A DNA stretch of 64,000 nt. It comes from DATARH01 sp963705325 (GTDB lineage Bacteria > Pseudomonadota > Alphaproteobacteria > ATCC43930 > CGMCC-115725). Below are positions 17,557-27,737 of this stretch, one piece after another; within the stretch, counting starts at the first letter, position 1; each line of letters begins with the position of its first letter. Under the pieces are notes generated by a model, which was given only the letters and a program-made list of their open reading frames with translations, searched no databases and was not told the DNA's origin. The position numbers and the translations under genes were made by a program. The stretch covers positions 1,364,001 to 1,428,000 of the forward strand of contig OY970069.1 in NCBI GenBank assembly GCA_963705325.1, written 5' to 3'.

Positions 17557-17943
17557 TCACTGACTGCTGCAGACGGTCACCTGAATCGTGCATTTCAGGC
17601 CGGGATTGTAATTGCGGCACTGTTCCAGTGCGACGATTTCCGCGTCCGTCGTGTTGGAACGGGTCGCCCAGCCATAGCCGCTGCAGCTGTCGGTTGAAGC
17701 AACCGCGCCGCATTGCCCGGGGCCGACCTCGGCCACTACCTGACAGCTTGAACCCTGCGACGAGCATTCGGACATCGCGCGGCTATTGGCTCCAGGCTGG
17801 CCGGGATAGTTCCAGCTGCGGCCCCATGCGCAATTGGTGCGGTCGTACGCGATCGCCCCGTATTCGGCAAACGCCGGTACGGTAGAGGCAAAGACTCCAG
17901 TCAAGGCAATCAAGCCGGTAGCAAAGAGCGTGATACGGCGCAT
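17557..17943 (-). CDS. DUF4189 domain-containing exported protein
   Basis: The 128-residue protein has a clean signal peptide (about residues 1-26, ending PAFA) and a mature DUF4189 domain: YGAIAYDRTNCAWGRSW, paired Cys residues and a WATRSNTTDAEIVALEQC repeat-like core. Six or more cysteines suggest disulfides in the periplasm. The function of the domain is unknown. The gene stands alone, convergent with nadX and divergent from glpD. Confidence 0.85.
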   Translation of the reverse strand: MRRITLFATGLIALTGVFASTVPAFAEYGAIAYDRTNCAWGRSWNYPGQPGANSRAMSECSSQGSSCQVVAEVGPGQCGAVASTDSCSGYGWATRSNTTDAEIVALEQCRNYNPGLKCTIQVTVCSSQ

Positions 17944-18146
17944 GGGACCCGTCCTTCCACTAAAGATTGGGCGACGGTAATTCCAAGTTTCCGCTTACGC
18001 AACTCTCCGTTTTCGGGAACGTCCCAGTCGCTCGAAAGCGCGTCTCCCGCTATGCTCGCTCCATCACTGGTGGAGCCGATAATGTTGCCCGTCCCCATCG
18101 ATCGCCGCGCCTTGTGGTGCCCAGTAAACCACGGCGCCGAGTAGAC

Positions 18147-19538
18147 GTGAGCGACGTTTTTGATCTGCTCATCGTCGGCGGCGGCATCAACGGGGTTGGT
18201 ATCGCTCGCGACGCTGCGGGGCGTGGGATCAAAGTGCTGCTATGCGAAAAGGGCGACCTCGCCGGCGCGACCTCGTCCGCGTCGAGCAAGATGATTCACG
18301 GCGGACTGCGCTACCTTGAGCACGGAGCATTCCGCCTCGTGAGCGAATCACTGGCCGAGCGTGAGGTGCTGCTCAAGACCGCGCCTCATCTGGTACGTCC
18401 GATGCGTTTCGTCCTGCCGCATGGGCCGGGGCTGCGGCCGCGCTGGATGTTGCGGCTCGGCCTCCTCCTCTACGACCGGCTGGGTGGCGCTCGCTCGCTG
18501 CCAGCCTCGAATACGATCGATCTACGCACCGGACCGATGGCGGCGCCGCTGCAGGATCGGGTGAAGCGCGGCTTCGTTTATTCTGACTGCGTCGTTGATG
18601 ACGCGCGGCTCACCGTCGCCAACGCGCGCGACGCAGCGGGCCACGGTGCGGCAATTCTCACGCGCACAGCCCTTACTGGGGCGCGGCGTGACGGCGGGCT
18701 GTGGCGGGTAGCGCTGAGCGGCGCAGATGGCGCGAGCCAGGAGGTGGCGGCACGCATCCTTGTCAACGCCGCGGGACCATGGGCGGCGGAGGTGCGGGCG
18801 CTCGCCGGGCTTTCCGGTCACGCACGCCTACGTCTTGTCAAGGGAAGCCATATCGTTGTCCACCGGCTCTACCAGGGCGACCATGCCTACCTGCTGCAGA
18901 ACCACGACCGCCGCATCGTCTTCGCGATCCCGTTTGAGCGCGATTTCACACTGATCGGCACGACGGAGTTGGCCGCTGCGGTGCCGCAGGTCGAGCCGGT
19001 AACGGACACGGAGATCACCTATCTCTGCCGCGCCGTCGGCCGCTGGTTTGAGCGCGCGCCCGAGCCTGTCGATATCGTCTGGCGCTATTCGGGTGTGCGG
19101 CCGCTCTACGACGATGGCTCGCTCACCGCCTCGGAAACAAGCCGCGATTATTTTCTTGAGCTGGACGAGACCGGCCCGCCGTGTTTGTCGGTCTTCGGGG
19201 GAAAGCTCACCACATATCGGCGGCTCTCCGAAGCGGCGCTGATGAAGTTGCGGCCGTACCTGCCGGGAATGGGACCGCCCTGGACCTCTGCCGCAACGTT
19301 ACCCGACGACAGCGAGGCCTCCGCCGGGTCAACGGATGAATTTGCCCCGGGTCTCGGTGCTGACCAGGTCGAGTTCCTCGCACGCGAGGAATGGGCGCAG
19401 ACCGCTGACGATATCCTGTGGCGGCGCAGCAAATTGGGTCTCGTCACCTCGCCGGAGCGGCGGGAAAAGCTGGCCCGGTTTATCGCGAACCGGGAACCTC
19501 GAGCCCCCGCGCCAGCCGGGCAAATAGGAGATCGGTGA
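18147..19538 (+). CDS. glpD: FAD-dependent glycerol-3-phosphate dehydrogenase
   Basis: The 463-residue flavoprotein has the N-terminal dinucleotide motif GGGINGVGIARDAAGRG (residues about 10-26), the family signature SSASSKMIHGGLRYLE, an RLVKGSHIVV segment, and SGVRPLYDDG. It oxidises glycerol 3-phosphate to dihydroxyacetone phosphate at the inner membrane and reduces quinone. The GTG at 18147 was chosen because the dinucleotide fold begins within ten residues; the longer upstream frame has no homology-like character. At about 460 residues it is shorter than E. coli GlpD (about 500). Its last 59 bases overlap the convergent ABC permease gene. Confidence 0.9.
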   Translation: MSDVFDLLIVGGGINGVGIARDAAGRGIKVLLCEKGDLAGATSSASSKMIHGGLRYLEHGAFRLVSESLAEREVLLKTAPHLVRPMRFVLPHGPGLRPRWMLRLGLLLYDRLGGARSLPASNTIDLRTGPMAAPLQDRVKRGFVYSDCVVDDARLTVANARDAAGHGAAILTRTALTGARRDGGLWRVALSGADGASQEVAARILVNAAGPWAAEVRALAGLSGHARLRLVKGSHIVVHRLYQGDHAYLLQNHDRRIVFAIPFERDFTLIGTTELAAAVPQVEPVTDTEITYLCRAVGRWFERAPEPVDIVWRYSGVRPLYDDGSLTASETSRDYFLELDETGPPCLSVFGGKLTTYRRLSEAALMKLRPYLPGMGPPWTSAATLPDDSEASAGSTDEFAPGLGADQVEFLAREEWAQTADDILWRRSKLGLVTSPERREKLARFIANREPRAPAPAGQIGDR

Positions 19539-20216
19539 GGATCGCGAATAGCGCCACCAGCACCGCGCCCTGGATTACGTAGGGCAGCTTGTTACCGGCC
19601 AGCCCATCGAAGATCGGCGTGCCCAAAGTCAGCGCGCCCACAGCCGAGCCGATCGTCGCCGTGCCGATGCCGATCGTTACCGACACCCGCACCCCGGCGA
19701 GGATCACCGGCGCCGCCAGTGGCAGTTCGACGTCTCGCAGTATTTCCCAGCGCGATAGCCCCATGCCGCCCGCGGCCTCACGCACCGCACCCGGCACGCC
19801 TTCGATCCCGGCGATCGAATTCTCGACGATCGGCAATAGCCCATAGAGGAACAAAGCCACCGCGGTCGGGCGCGGGCCGAAGCCGAGCGCCGGCACCGCT
19901 AGGGCCAGCACCGCAGCGGGCGGAAAGGTCTGGCCGATCGTCGCGGCGACGTTGACGAGAGTGCGGAAATCGCGGCCGGCGGGCCGGGTCACGAACACCG
20001 CCAGCCCGACCCCAGCGATCGTCGCCGCGGTGCTTGCCACCGCGACCAGAACGAGGTGCGACCAAAACATTTCGATGAAGCTCGCCCGGTCGAAGATCTC
20101 CGGTTGGACGCCGGGGAACGCCAAGCCAAAGGGCGCCCGCAGTTGCTGCATGTCGGCGAGCAGGAAGGCGAAGAGCAGGCTGACCCACAGCACCGGGCTT
20201 TTCACGCTCGCCCGCA

Positions 20217-20217
<1 letters not shown>
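19480..20217 (-). CDS. osmolyte ABC transporter permease (YehY/OpuC-like), second permease of the operon
   Basis: The 245-residue protein has about six membrane segments and the binding-protein-dependent permease loop EAAGGMGLSRWEILRDVELPLAAPVI, which docks to the ATPase. The ATG at 20217 shares its A with the ATPase stop (TGATG), so translation is coupled. Together with the preceding three genes it forms a quaternary-amine importer. Its 3' end overlaps glpD by 59 bases on the opposite strand. Confidence 0.88.
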
Positions 20218-21136
<919 letters not shown>

Positions 21137-21140
<4 letters not shown>

Positions 21141-22336
21141 GCCGCGTAGCGTCGACTGAGTGCCGCGGCGAGGAGGCGTAACAGGAAATCGACCGCCAGC
21201 GCCAAGAAGATCGCCGGCAGCGCCCCCAATAGCACGAGGTCGGTCGCGTATTGCCCGAGCCCATCAAAGACGAAGCTGCCGAGCCCGCCGGCGCCGATCA
21301 GGGCTGCCACCACCGCGAGCCCGATCGCCTGGACTAGGACAATGCGCAACCCAGCGATCAGTACCGGCAGGGCAAGCGGCACCTCAACCTGCCAGAATAC
21401 CTGACGCCCGGTCATCCCCATACCGCGCGCCGCATCGATCGCCGCCGGTGAAACGCCGCCGATCCCGGCCAGCGTGTTTCTCGCGATCGGCAGCAGCGCA
21501 TAAAGGACGAGCGCGATGATGGCCGGCGTCGGCCCGACCCCGCCGATCCCGAGCTCGGCCAGCGCCGGCATCGCTTTCGTCAGCGCCGAGAGCGGCACAA
21601 TCAACAATCCGAACAGGGCGATTGACGGCACCGTCTGCAGCAGGTTGAGCACCGCAAAGAGTGGCGCCTCAAACCGCTGCCGGCGCAGCGCCGCGAGTCC
21701 CAGCGGTACGCCGATCAGCAGCGCCGGGCCGACCGAGGCTGCGACCAGCACGATGTGTCGCAGGACTGCGGCGGCGAACACTTCGCGCCGCGTAGTGTAC
21801 TCGCGCGCCAGGGACAGCGCGTCGAACATGCCCGCTCTAGCCAACGCGACAAACGCTCCGGCGACCACGGCGGCGACGATGAGCCGGCTCACCGCGGCGG
21901 CGTCGGATCGTTGCAGAGCGTCGATGAGGGCCAACCCGGCGCAAGAGAGGACAATCCAGAACCCGGCGCCGAGCGATATCCGCGTCGCCGGGGGCGCTCC
22001 AACGGAAAGGATCGCCGCCGCGTCGCCGGCGGCGGCAATGACGATGATAATCGCCGTCCCGGCGACCGCCGCCGCGAAATAGGCGAGCGCGCGGCGCGGC
22101 GCGGCAAATCCGACCGCGAGCAGGGTCGCGGCGCAGGCCGTCAGGACGGCTATAAACCCCGCACCGGCCGCGTTCCACAGCATCACCGGCCGTCCCGACA
22201 CCAGCCGGTTCGGCGCCAGGCCGACGAAGCCGCAGCCAACAACCCCGATGACAGCAGCCGCGACCAGCAGCGGCAAAACGATGTTGCGCGGTATGCTCGT
22301 GGCGCCGGTTGGCAGAGCTCGCGCGGCGACATTCAT
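21137..22336 (-). CDS. osmolyte ABC transporter permease (YehW-like), large
   Basis: The 399-residue protein has about eleven hydrophobic segments; the first half is an extra membrane domain not found in short OpuB permeases, and the second half has the ATPase-docking loop AIDAARGMGMTGRQVFWQVEVPLALPVL. This large form is typical of the YehW branch. It overlaps the substrate-binding-protein gene and the ATPase gene by four bases each, showing strict translational coupling of the whole operon. Confidence 0.87.
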
Positions 22337-23265
22337 GGCTGGACCTGCGCCGTTTTCAGGTAATCCTCCGCGACGGACCGCGCATCCTCGCCGTCAACCG
22401 CGATCCGCGCGTTCAGCGCCTGCAGCTTCTCGCGGGTCAGGGTCGCGAACACCCGGTCGAGCGCCGGACCGATCGCGGGGTGCTGGTCGAGCACGGAAGC
22501 GCGGATCACCGGCGCTGGGGCGTAGACCACCTGGGCATGCTTGTCGTCGCACAGCGCGGCGAGCCCCAAGGCGGCAATCGCGCCGTCGGTGCCGTACGCC
22601 ATCGCCGCGTTGACGCCAGAGATTTGTTCGGCGGCAGCGCGCAGCGTGGCCGCCGTGTTCCCGCCGGACAGGGTCAAGAGCTGGTCACCGGACAGGTGAA
22701 ACCCGTAGGCGCTCTCAAACGCCGGCAGGGCGGCGGAGCTTTCGACAAATTCCGCCGAAGCGGCGAGGCGGAAGCGGCCACCGTTCTTGAGGTACGCCGC
22801 GAGATCGCCGACGCAGGGGCGCGGAGGAAATCCCTTGAGGTCTTTGCGGATAGCGATCACCCAGGTGTTGTCGGCGGGTGCCGGGGTCAGCCAGGCAAGA
22901 TCGTTCTGCTGTTTGTCGAGCGCGGCGACGAGGTTATAGCCCTTGGTCGCGTCCTTCCACGCCGGGTCAGCCTCGCGGTGGAAAAACAGCGCGCCGTTGC
23001 CGGTATATTCGGGATAGATGTCGACCTGCCCGGAGAGGAGGGCCGCGCGCACGATGTTGGTGGGCCCCAGCCCGATGCGCCGTTCCACAGGTGCGCCAGT
23101 GCGCTCGATCACCGCGGCAATCAGCTCGCCAAGCAGCGAGCCCTCGGTGTCGATCTTAGATGCGACGACGATCGGCGCCTCGGCCGCACGGCTCTGCGGC
23201 GACATCAGCAGGGCCAGTGCGCAAACCGCACCGAGCAATCGAGCAATCGAAAGGCGCCTTCTCAT
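22333..23265 (-). CDS. osmolyte ABC transporter substrate-binding protein (OsmF/YehZ-like)
   Basis: The 310-residue protein begins with MRRRLSIARLLGAVCALALL and a cleavage site near SRAAEA, so it is periplasmic. The mature part is of the OpuAC/glycine-betaine-binding type: VVASKIDTEGSLLGELIA, QVDIYPEYTGNG with its aromatic residues, and the GFHLSGDQLLTLSGGNTA hinge. The start at 23265 was chosen for the signal peptide; a longer frame reaches into the oxygenase gene. It is the first gene of the importer operon. The ligand (betaine, choline, carnitine or other) cannot be read. Confidence 0.88.
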   Translation of the reverse strand: MRRRLSIARLLGAVCALALLMSPQSRAAEAPIVVASKIDTEGSLLGELIAAVIERTGAPVERRIGLGPTNIVRAALLSGQVDIYPEYTGNGALFFHREADPAWKDATKGYNLVAALDKQQNDLAWLTPAPADNTWVIAIRKDLKGFPPRPCVGDLAAYLKNGGRFRLAASAEFVESSAALPAFESAYGFHLSGDQLLTLSGGNTAATLRAAAEQISGVNAAMAYGTDGAIAALGLAALCDDKHAQVVYAPAPVIRASVLDQHPAIGPALDRVFATLTREKLQALNARIAVDGEDARSVAEDYLKTAQVQP

Positions 23266-23378
23266 CGCCACGCCAGTCTGGCGCAAGCCCGGGAGGGAAG
23301 CTAGGCCGCGAGACGTCTCACCGAGCGGCTCGAATTCGAGCGCGACGCAACGGCCGGCAGATACATCCGAGGCCGCGT

Positions 23379-23858
23379 TCAAAGCGGCATCGCCAGCAAA
23401 GTGTCAATCTGCCGGCTGTCGAGCACGACTTCCTTGCGAGCGAATTTCCAGCTGCCGTCTTGGCGCACGAGCCGGTCGACGTAACGGCCGGCGGCGAAAA
23501 CGGTCATCGCTCCGTCCTGCATGGTGCGGACGACGAGGAGGTTGGCCACCGCGTCCAGCGCATCCCGAGCGTCGCCGGTGATCTTGAGCGCGCCGATCAT
23601 GTGCCGATAGCGCTGCGGCTCGTAGATGTTGGCTTTGCGCAATGCCATCACCCGGTCGACCAACATCGCCCGCGAAGTCAGGTAGACGATGCCGAGCGGC
23701 AGTCCGGCCTCGAAATTCTCCGCCGAGGTAATGCGATAGTAGCAGTCCTCGACAAAGAAATTCGGCCAGTTCTCCAGCCGGTCGTCATCGAGGCAATGCG
23801 CGTAATTGGTATAGAGCGCCTCGAGCTCGAGCCACCGCTCGATCTCGGCCGGAGTCAT
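23379..23858 (-). CDS. ring-hydroxylating dioxygenase beta (small) subunit
   Basis: The 159-residue protein is an NTF2-fold small subunit of Rieske non-heme iron oxygenases: an N-terminal ELEALYTNYAHCLDDDRLENWPNFFVEDCYYRI, a central YRHMIGALKI strand and a C-terminal VLDSRQIDTLLAMPL. The beta subunit scaffolds the alpha3beta3 hexamer and has no catalytic residues. It starts 4 bases after the alpha-subunit stop, so they are one transcript. Confidence 0.88.
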   Translation of the reverse strand: MTPAEIERWLELEALYTNYAHCLDDDRLENWPNFFVEDCYYRITSAENFEAGLPLGIVYLTSRAMLVDRVMALRKANIYEPQRYRHMIGALKITGDARDALDAVANLLVVRTMQDGAMTVFAAGRYVDRLVRQDGSWKFARKEVVLDSRQIDTLLAMPL

Positions 23859-23862
23859 CGGC

Positions 23863-25101
23863 TCAGTAACCCATCAGCGGGCGATAAGCCTGCCAAAAGC
23901 CGCGGATTGAGGCCTCGGTAGTGCGGGTTTCCTCGCTGACATGGTCGCGACCGCCCATCTCGATCAAGGAGTTCTCGTGCTCGGCGCCGGCAATCGCGCG
24001 CTGCACGAAACCTCCCACTGCGCCGTCCTCCATCGAGACATAACCGGCCGGCCCAACGAGATTGCTTTGCAGCAGTCGCAATTCGCTCAGCGCCGCGTCA
24101 TCTTCCTCGAAGCCAAGGAAAGTCCATTGCAGCTCCGTCCTGTCCGGACCCTTTGGCAGCACCAGGCGCAGCGCAATCGAATTGTTGACTTGCTGCAACA
24201 CAAAATTCGGGAACACGCTGAGAATCTGCACGGTGATATCGTCGCCAAACTCGCTGACGTGCTGGAGCAGGCGCGTGTCCTCCAGATGCAACCCGTCGCG
24301 CTGTGACTGGATGCCGGCGTAGAGCTTGTCGCTGCCCTCCCTGCCGACCGTCTCGTCCTTCGTGCGAGTATAGGAGGCGTGTGCCCGGCCATTTTCGGCG
24401 ATCAGCACGCCGCCGCCATTGGTCAGGCGCGCGACCCGGAATGTGGTGAAGAATGTGTGCAGCAGGCTCGCGTGGTAGGTATCGCGCACGTTTTCGAGAT
24501 AGAGCTTCCAGTTGTTGTGCAGGATTTGCGAGGTGGTGCCGAGAATTTTCGGTTTGCCGTGCAGCACCCGGCCGACCCGTTCGCCGACCATGTTGCCGAT
24601 ATATTCGGACAGTGGTTGTGTCTCGTCGGACAAGGTGCCGAACACCAGCCCGGCGAAATGATCGGTGCGTAGTTTCTTGAGGCCGTGGTCTTCGAGGCTG
24701 AAATCGTCGGGCATGCCGCCCTTGCCGGCGATGCCGCGGCGGAAGGCGACGCTCTTGAGGTTGCCCTCAAGATCGTAGCTCCACGAATGGTAGACGCAGG
24801 TCAGCAGGTCGGCGTTGCCCTGGCGCTTCAGGCAGACGAGGTTGCCGCGATGGGCGCAGCGATTGACCATCGCGTGGATTTGACCGTCCTCACCACGGGT
24901 GACGATAACCGGGGTCTCGCCAAGGAACGTGGTCTTGTAGTCGCCGGGGTTGGGCAGCTCGTTGTCCATGACGAGGAACTGCCAGGTCGGGCCGAGGAAG
25001 AGCTTGTCGAGCTCGGCGCGATAAATCTCCTCATCGGCAAAGACGCGATAGGGCACCCGCGAATTGCCTTCCTTGGGCCAGGTGAGCGTATGCGTGTCCA
25101 T
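23863..25101 (-). CDS. ring-hydroxylating dioxygenase alpha (Rieske) subunit
   Basis: The 412-residue subunit has the Rieske cluster ligands C-A-H and C-V-Y-H (residues about 82-105) and the mononuclear iron site around NVRDTYHASLLH, where Asp and two His match the D-x2-H-x4-H pattern. With its beta partner it would hydroxylate an aromatic or similar substrate using O2. No ferredoxin or dedicated reductase gene is adjacent; the nearby flavin reductase is of a different type. The substrate is unknown. It starts 17 bases downstream of the Kir-channel gene stop. Confidence 0.9.
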   Translation of the reverse strand: MDTHTLTWPKEGNSRVPYRVFADEEIYRAELDKLFLGPTWQFLVMDNELPNPGDYKTTFLGETPVIVTRGEDGQIHAMVNRCAHRGNLVCLKRQGNADLLTCVYHSWSYDLEGNLKSVAFRRGIAGKGGMPDDFSLEDHGLKKLRTDHFAGLVFGTLSDETQPLSEYIGNMVGERVGRVLHGKPKILGTTSQILHNNWKLYLENVRDTYHASLLHTFFTTFRVARLTNGGGVLIAENGRAHASYTRTKDETVGREGSDKLYAGIQSQRDGLHLEDTRLLQHVSEFGDDITVQILSVFPNFVLQQVNNSIALRLVLPKGPDRTELQWTFLGFEEDDAALSELRLLQSNLVGPAGYVSMEDGAVGGFVQRAIAGAEHENSLIEMGGRDHVSEETRTTEASIRGFWQAYRPLMGY

Positions 25102-25118
25102 GCTGCCCTCCAGCGCGC

Positions 25119-26108
25119 CTAAGCGATCCGCACAGTATCATGAAAACGCCGGTAATCGATGGCGCGGCGACCATCCTGCGTCCAACCGAAAATGTCGACG
25201 AAGCGGTGGCTCCACAGGATTTCGTGCGGCAGATAGGAGGTGCGGGCATTCACCGGCTGGACCAGCGTCTCGTCGACGCCGCCGGCGATGACGACGATCT
25301 CGGCGTGCTGCTCGGCCAGCGTCTCGTAGTTCATGCCAAGGAGCGGGCTGTCAGCGTCGATCGGGTGCATCACCCTGAAGGTCAGCGCGAACACCGGCGA
25401 GTGGTCGCGCATCAGCTTGAGGTCATGGAAACGCCGGGTCAATTCCCCCTCTTCGCTCAGCTCGTCACGTACCAGCGTCACCGACACCTCAACCGCCAGC
25501 ATCTGGTTCCGCCGCTGATTGGCTATGCGAATCGACAAGGTCGGGACGCCGTTGAACGGACCGACAACGGCGACGTTGCTGAACAAGACCCGTGCCGTCG
25601 GGCGCGAAAACCGTGCGAATACCAGACCAGTAGTGAGCGCCACGAACATCAGCCCGACTGCGGTTTCGAGCGTCATCAGCACATTGGCGTAGAATGTTGC
25701 CGGCGACATCACGCCATAGCCGATCGTCGCCATCGTCTGGACGCTAAAGAAGAATGCGTCGACCAGTGAGCCGGGATGCGCCTTCGCGACCGATCCTGCC
25801 TGTAGCAGGTAGAGCAGGGCAAAAACGATGTTGGCGGCAATGTAAGTCAGCGACCCGAGCGCGAAGAAATGCGGCCAGCCGATGGTGAGGGTGCGGTGGT
25901 AAAGATCGCCGAACCATTCGCGCTCGACGCCGAAGCGGACCACCTGGTCGGCGGTGTCGCGAGCGATCAAATGGTAGAGATGTGGCCTGCCGCCGTCGGG
26001 TGGCTCGAAGCGCAGCGGCGTCTCATCCGAAGCGCTTCGGTGGGAGCGAGGGCGCCTTGTCGGCACCCTCGTGTTGGTTGTTCGCCCTCTAACGCGAGCG
26101 TCGGGCAC
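25119..26108 (-). CDS. inward-rectifier-type potassium channel (KirBac)
   Basis: The 329-residue protein matches the bacterial Kir layout: a slide helix (GVEREWFGDLYHRTLTIGWPHFF), outer helix, pore helix, selectivity filter TIGYG (residues 128-132), inner helix ending GLVFARFSRP, and a cytoplasmic immunoglobulin-like domain of about 170 residues (VGPFNGVPTLSIRIANQRRN to SHRFVDIF). The residue after the filter is Val where many Kir proteins have Asp or Glu. The GTG at 26108 follows the flavin reductase stop directly; the first 35 residues are basic and may be a tail or an overlong start. Confidence 0.88.
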   Translation of the reverse strand: MPDARVRGRTTNTRVPTRRPRSHRSASDETPLRFEPPDGGRPHLYHLIARDTADQVVRFGVEREWFGDLYHRTLTIGWPHFFALGSLTYIAANIVFALLYLLQAGSVAKAHPGSLVDAFFFSVQTMATIGYGVMSPATFYANVLMTLETAVGLMFVALTTGLVFARFSRPTARVLFSNVAVVGPFNGVPTLSIRIANQRRNQMLAVEVSVTLVRDELSEEGELTRRFHDLKLMRDHSPVFALTFRVMHPIDADSPLLGMNYETLAEQHAEIVVIAGGVDETLVQPVNARTSYLPHEILWSHRFVDIFGWTQDGRRAIDYRRFHDTVRIA

Positions 26109-26612
26109 TTACCCGCCGTAATAGACGTTGTCGCCGAGATCGCGCATCTCGAGGATCGCGCTGTCGAGGCGGCCCGAGATCGGGTTCGGCACATGCGCCT
26201 CGACGACTTCGGCGACAACGATGTGATGGTCGCCCTGCTCGACGATCTGCGAGACCTTGCACTCGACCGCGGCGAGCGCGGCATCGAGGATCGGCGCGCC
26301 GTTGGCACCCTTGTGAATGTCCTGGCCCGAGAGCTTGCCGCCTTCGAGCGCGGCCGGCTTGAAAAAGGTGAAGGCGAGGCCCTTGTGCGCCTTGCCCAGC
26401 ATGTTGAGGGTGAAATTCTTGGTGCCCTTGACGATCGAATAGGCGCCGCTGTCGGTCTTGACCCCGACGACGACGAGCGGCGGGTTGAACGCGGTCTGCG
26501 TCACCCAGTTGACCGTCGCGGCGGCGACATTGCCTTTGCCGTCGTCGGCGGTCAGCACGTAGATGCCGTAGGGGATCATGCGAAGCGCGGTCTTCTTGGC
26601 GTCGGCGTCCAT
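26109..26612 (-). CDS. flavin reductase-like (FMN-binding split-barrel) protein
   Basis: The 167-residue protein has the flavin-reductase domain pattern: MIPYGIYVLTADDGKGNVAAATVNWVTQTAFNPPLVVV, an FTLNMLGK segment and HHIVVAEVVEA. Members bind FMN and supply reduced flavin to partner monooxygenases or act alone as diaphorases. GGAGGAA precedes a double ATG; the second (26612) has the better spacing. It abuts the Kir-channel gene and is two genes upstream of the Rieske oxygenase. Confidence 0.85.
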   Translation of the reverse strand: MDADAKKTALRMIPYGIYVLTADDGKGNVAAATVNWVTQTAFNPPLVVVGVKTDSGAYSIVKGTKNFTLNMLGKAHKGLAFTFFKPAALEGGKLSGQDIHKGANGAPILDAALAAVECKVSQIVEQGDHHIVVAEVVEAHVPNPISGRLDSAILEMRDLGDNVYYGG

Positions 26613-26680
26613 CATTTCCTCCGTTGGGGGCCGGGATAGCGCACTACATCGCGTCCGGCGACGAGAGGCAAGACCCAGGG

Positions 26681-26764
26681 GTCATTGCGAGGAGCAATGC
26701 GACGACGCAATCTCGTGCGGGGTACGTAATTCCATCGAGATTGCTTCGCTCCGCTCGCAGTGAC
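26681..26764. repeat. REP-like palindromic element, family 1, copy 1
   Basis: An 84-base imperfect palindrome opens with GTCATTGCGAG and closes with CTCGCAGTGAC; inner arms GCAATCTCG and CGAGATTGC repeat the symmetry. Four more copies lie at 29508, 36027, 40744 and 63563. It sits between the aldolase stop and the flavin reductase start. Confidence 0.9.
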
Positions 26765-26771
26765 AGCGAGG

Positions 26772-27635
26772 CTATTTCCGGCCGCTTGCCGCGAGGCCCT
26801 TCTGCAGCGCCGTGAACGACTGCGCCGGCGCCGGCATCAGCCAGCGGAAGCCCTTCTCGACGAGCTTCTCGACATTGTTGGCGTCGACATGCGGGTGGCC
26901 GCAGGGGATGCCCTTGTCCTTGCAGATCGCCAGGATTTCGTCGATCGCGGCGGCGACTTCCGGGTGCTCGTACTGGCGCGGGTAGCCCATGTCCTGCGAG
27001 AGGTCGCCCTCGCCGATCAGCACGACGCCAATGCCAGGCACCTCGTCGATCATCTTGGGTAGATTGCGGATCGCCCGCTTCTCCTCGCACATGACGACCA
27101 CCAGCACCTCGCCTTCGGGGTTGAGCGGCCAGGTATCGGCGCGCTTGTAGTAGGTCTGCTGGTCGATGCCCCAATAGCGCGCGGCGGTCCTGGGCGCGTC
27201 GCCGCGCTGACCGGCCGGCTCGTAATATTTCGCCTCGCGGGGTCGCGGGTAGCGGCAGGCCTGCACCGCGTTGCGCGCCTCATCGACGGTCGAGACATGC
27301 GGCCAGACGATGCCGTAGACGCCGATATCGAGCACCTGCTTGGCGATGAACTGGTTCATCTCGCCGCCATTGGGCGGGATGCGCACCATCGGCGCCACCG
27401 CCGGAGCCAACGTGCCGGATGTGAGGATCTGGGCGCGGTCGAGCATGTATTGCATGCAGTCCCGCAGCTGGCGGATGTCGTAAGGGTTGTGCTCCATCTC
27501 GAAGACGACGCCGTCATAGGGCTGAGCGCCGATCGACTGAGCCGCGCCGATCTCGGCCGGTGAGAAGGTCACGAACGCCGGCTTGCCGCTTTCAAGCGCG
27601 CGGATCGCGGGGTTGAGGCGGGGAAGGTCGGGCAT
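26772..27635 (-). CDS. HpcH/HpaI family aldolase
   Basis: The 287-residue product is a pyruvate-type class II aldolase of the HpcH/HpaI/citrate-lyase-beta fold. The first metal-ligand strand reads VVFEMEHNPYD, the phosphate/pyruvate-binding region PMVRIPPNGGEMNQFIAKQVLDIGVYGIVWPHV, and the second ligand loop IGEGDLSQDMG. Family members cleave 4-hydroxy-2-oxo acids from aromatic or sugar-acid breakdown to pyruvate plus an aldehyde. GGAGGAA sits before a double ATG; 27635 has the better spacing. It heads the minus-strand run that includes the flavin reductase, Kir channel and Rieske oxygenase. Confidence 0.85.
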   Translation of the reverse strand: MPDLPRLNPAIRALESGKPAFVTFSPAEIGAAQSIGAQPYDGVVFEMEHNPYDIRQLRDCMQYMLDRAQILTSGTLAPAVAPMVRIPPNGGEMNQFIAKQVLDIGVYGIVWPHVSTVDEARNAVQACRYPRPREAKYYEPAGQRGDAPRTAARYWGIDQQTYYKRADTWPLNPEGEVLVVVMCEEKRAIRNLPKMIDEVPGIGVVLIGEGDLSQDMGYPRQYEHPEVAAAIDEILAICKDKGIPCGHPHVDANNVEKLVEKGFRWLMPAPAQSFTALQKGLAASGRK

Positions 27636-27737
27636 CATTTCCTCCATGAAGGCGGCCGCGGACCATCAAGCGGCGAAGAAGTCTAGCGAGTGGCGCGCGA
27701 TTTGCGCCATGATTTCGGCGTTGCCCGAGGTACGCCG

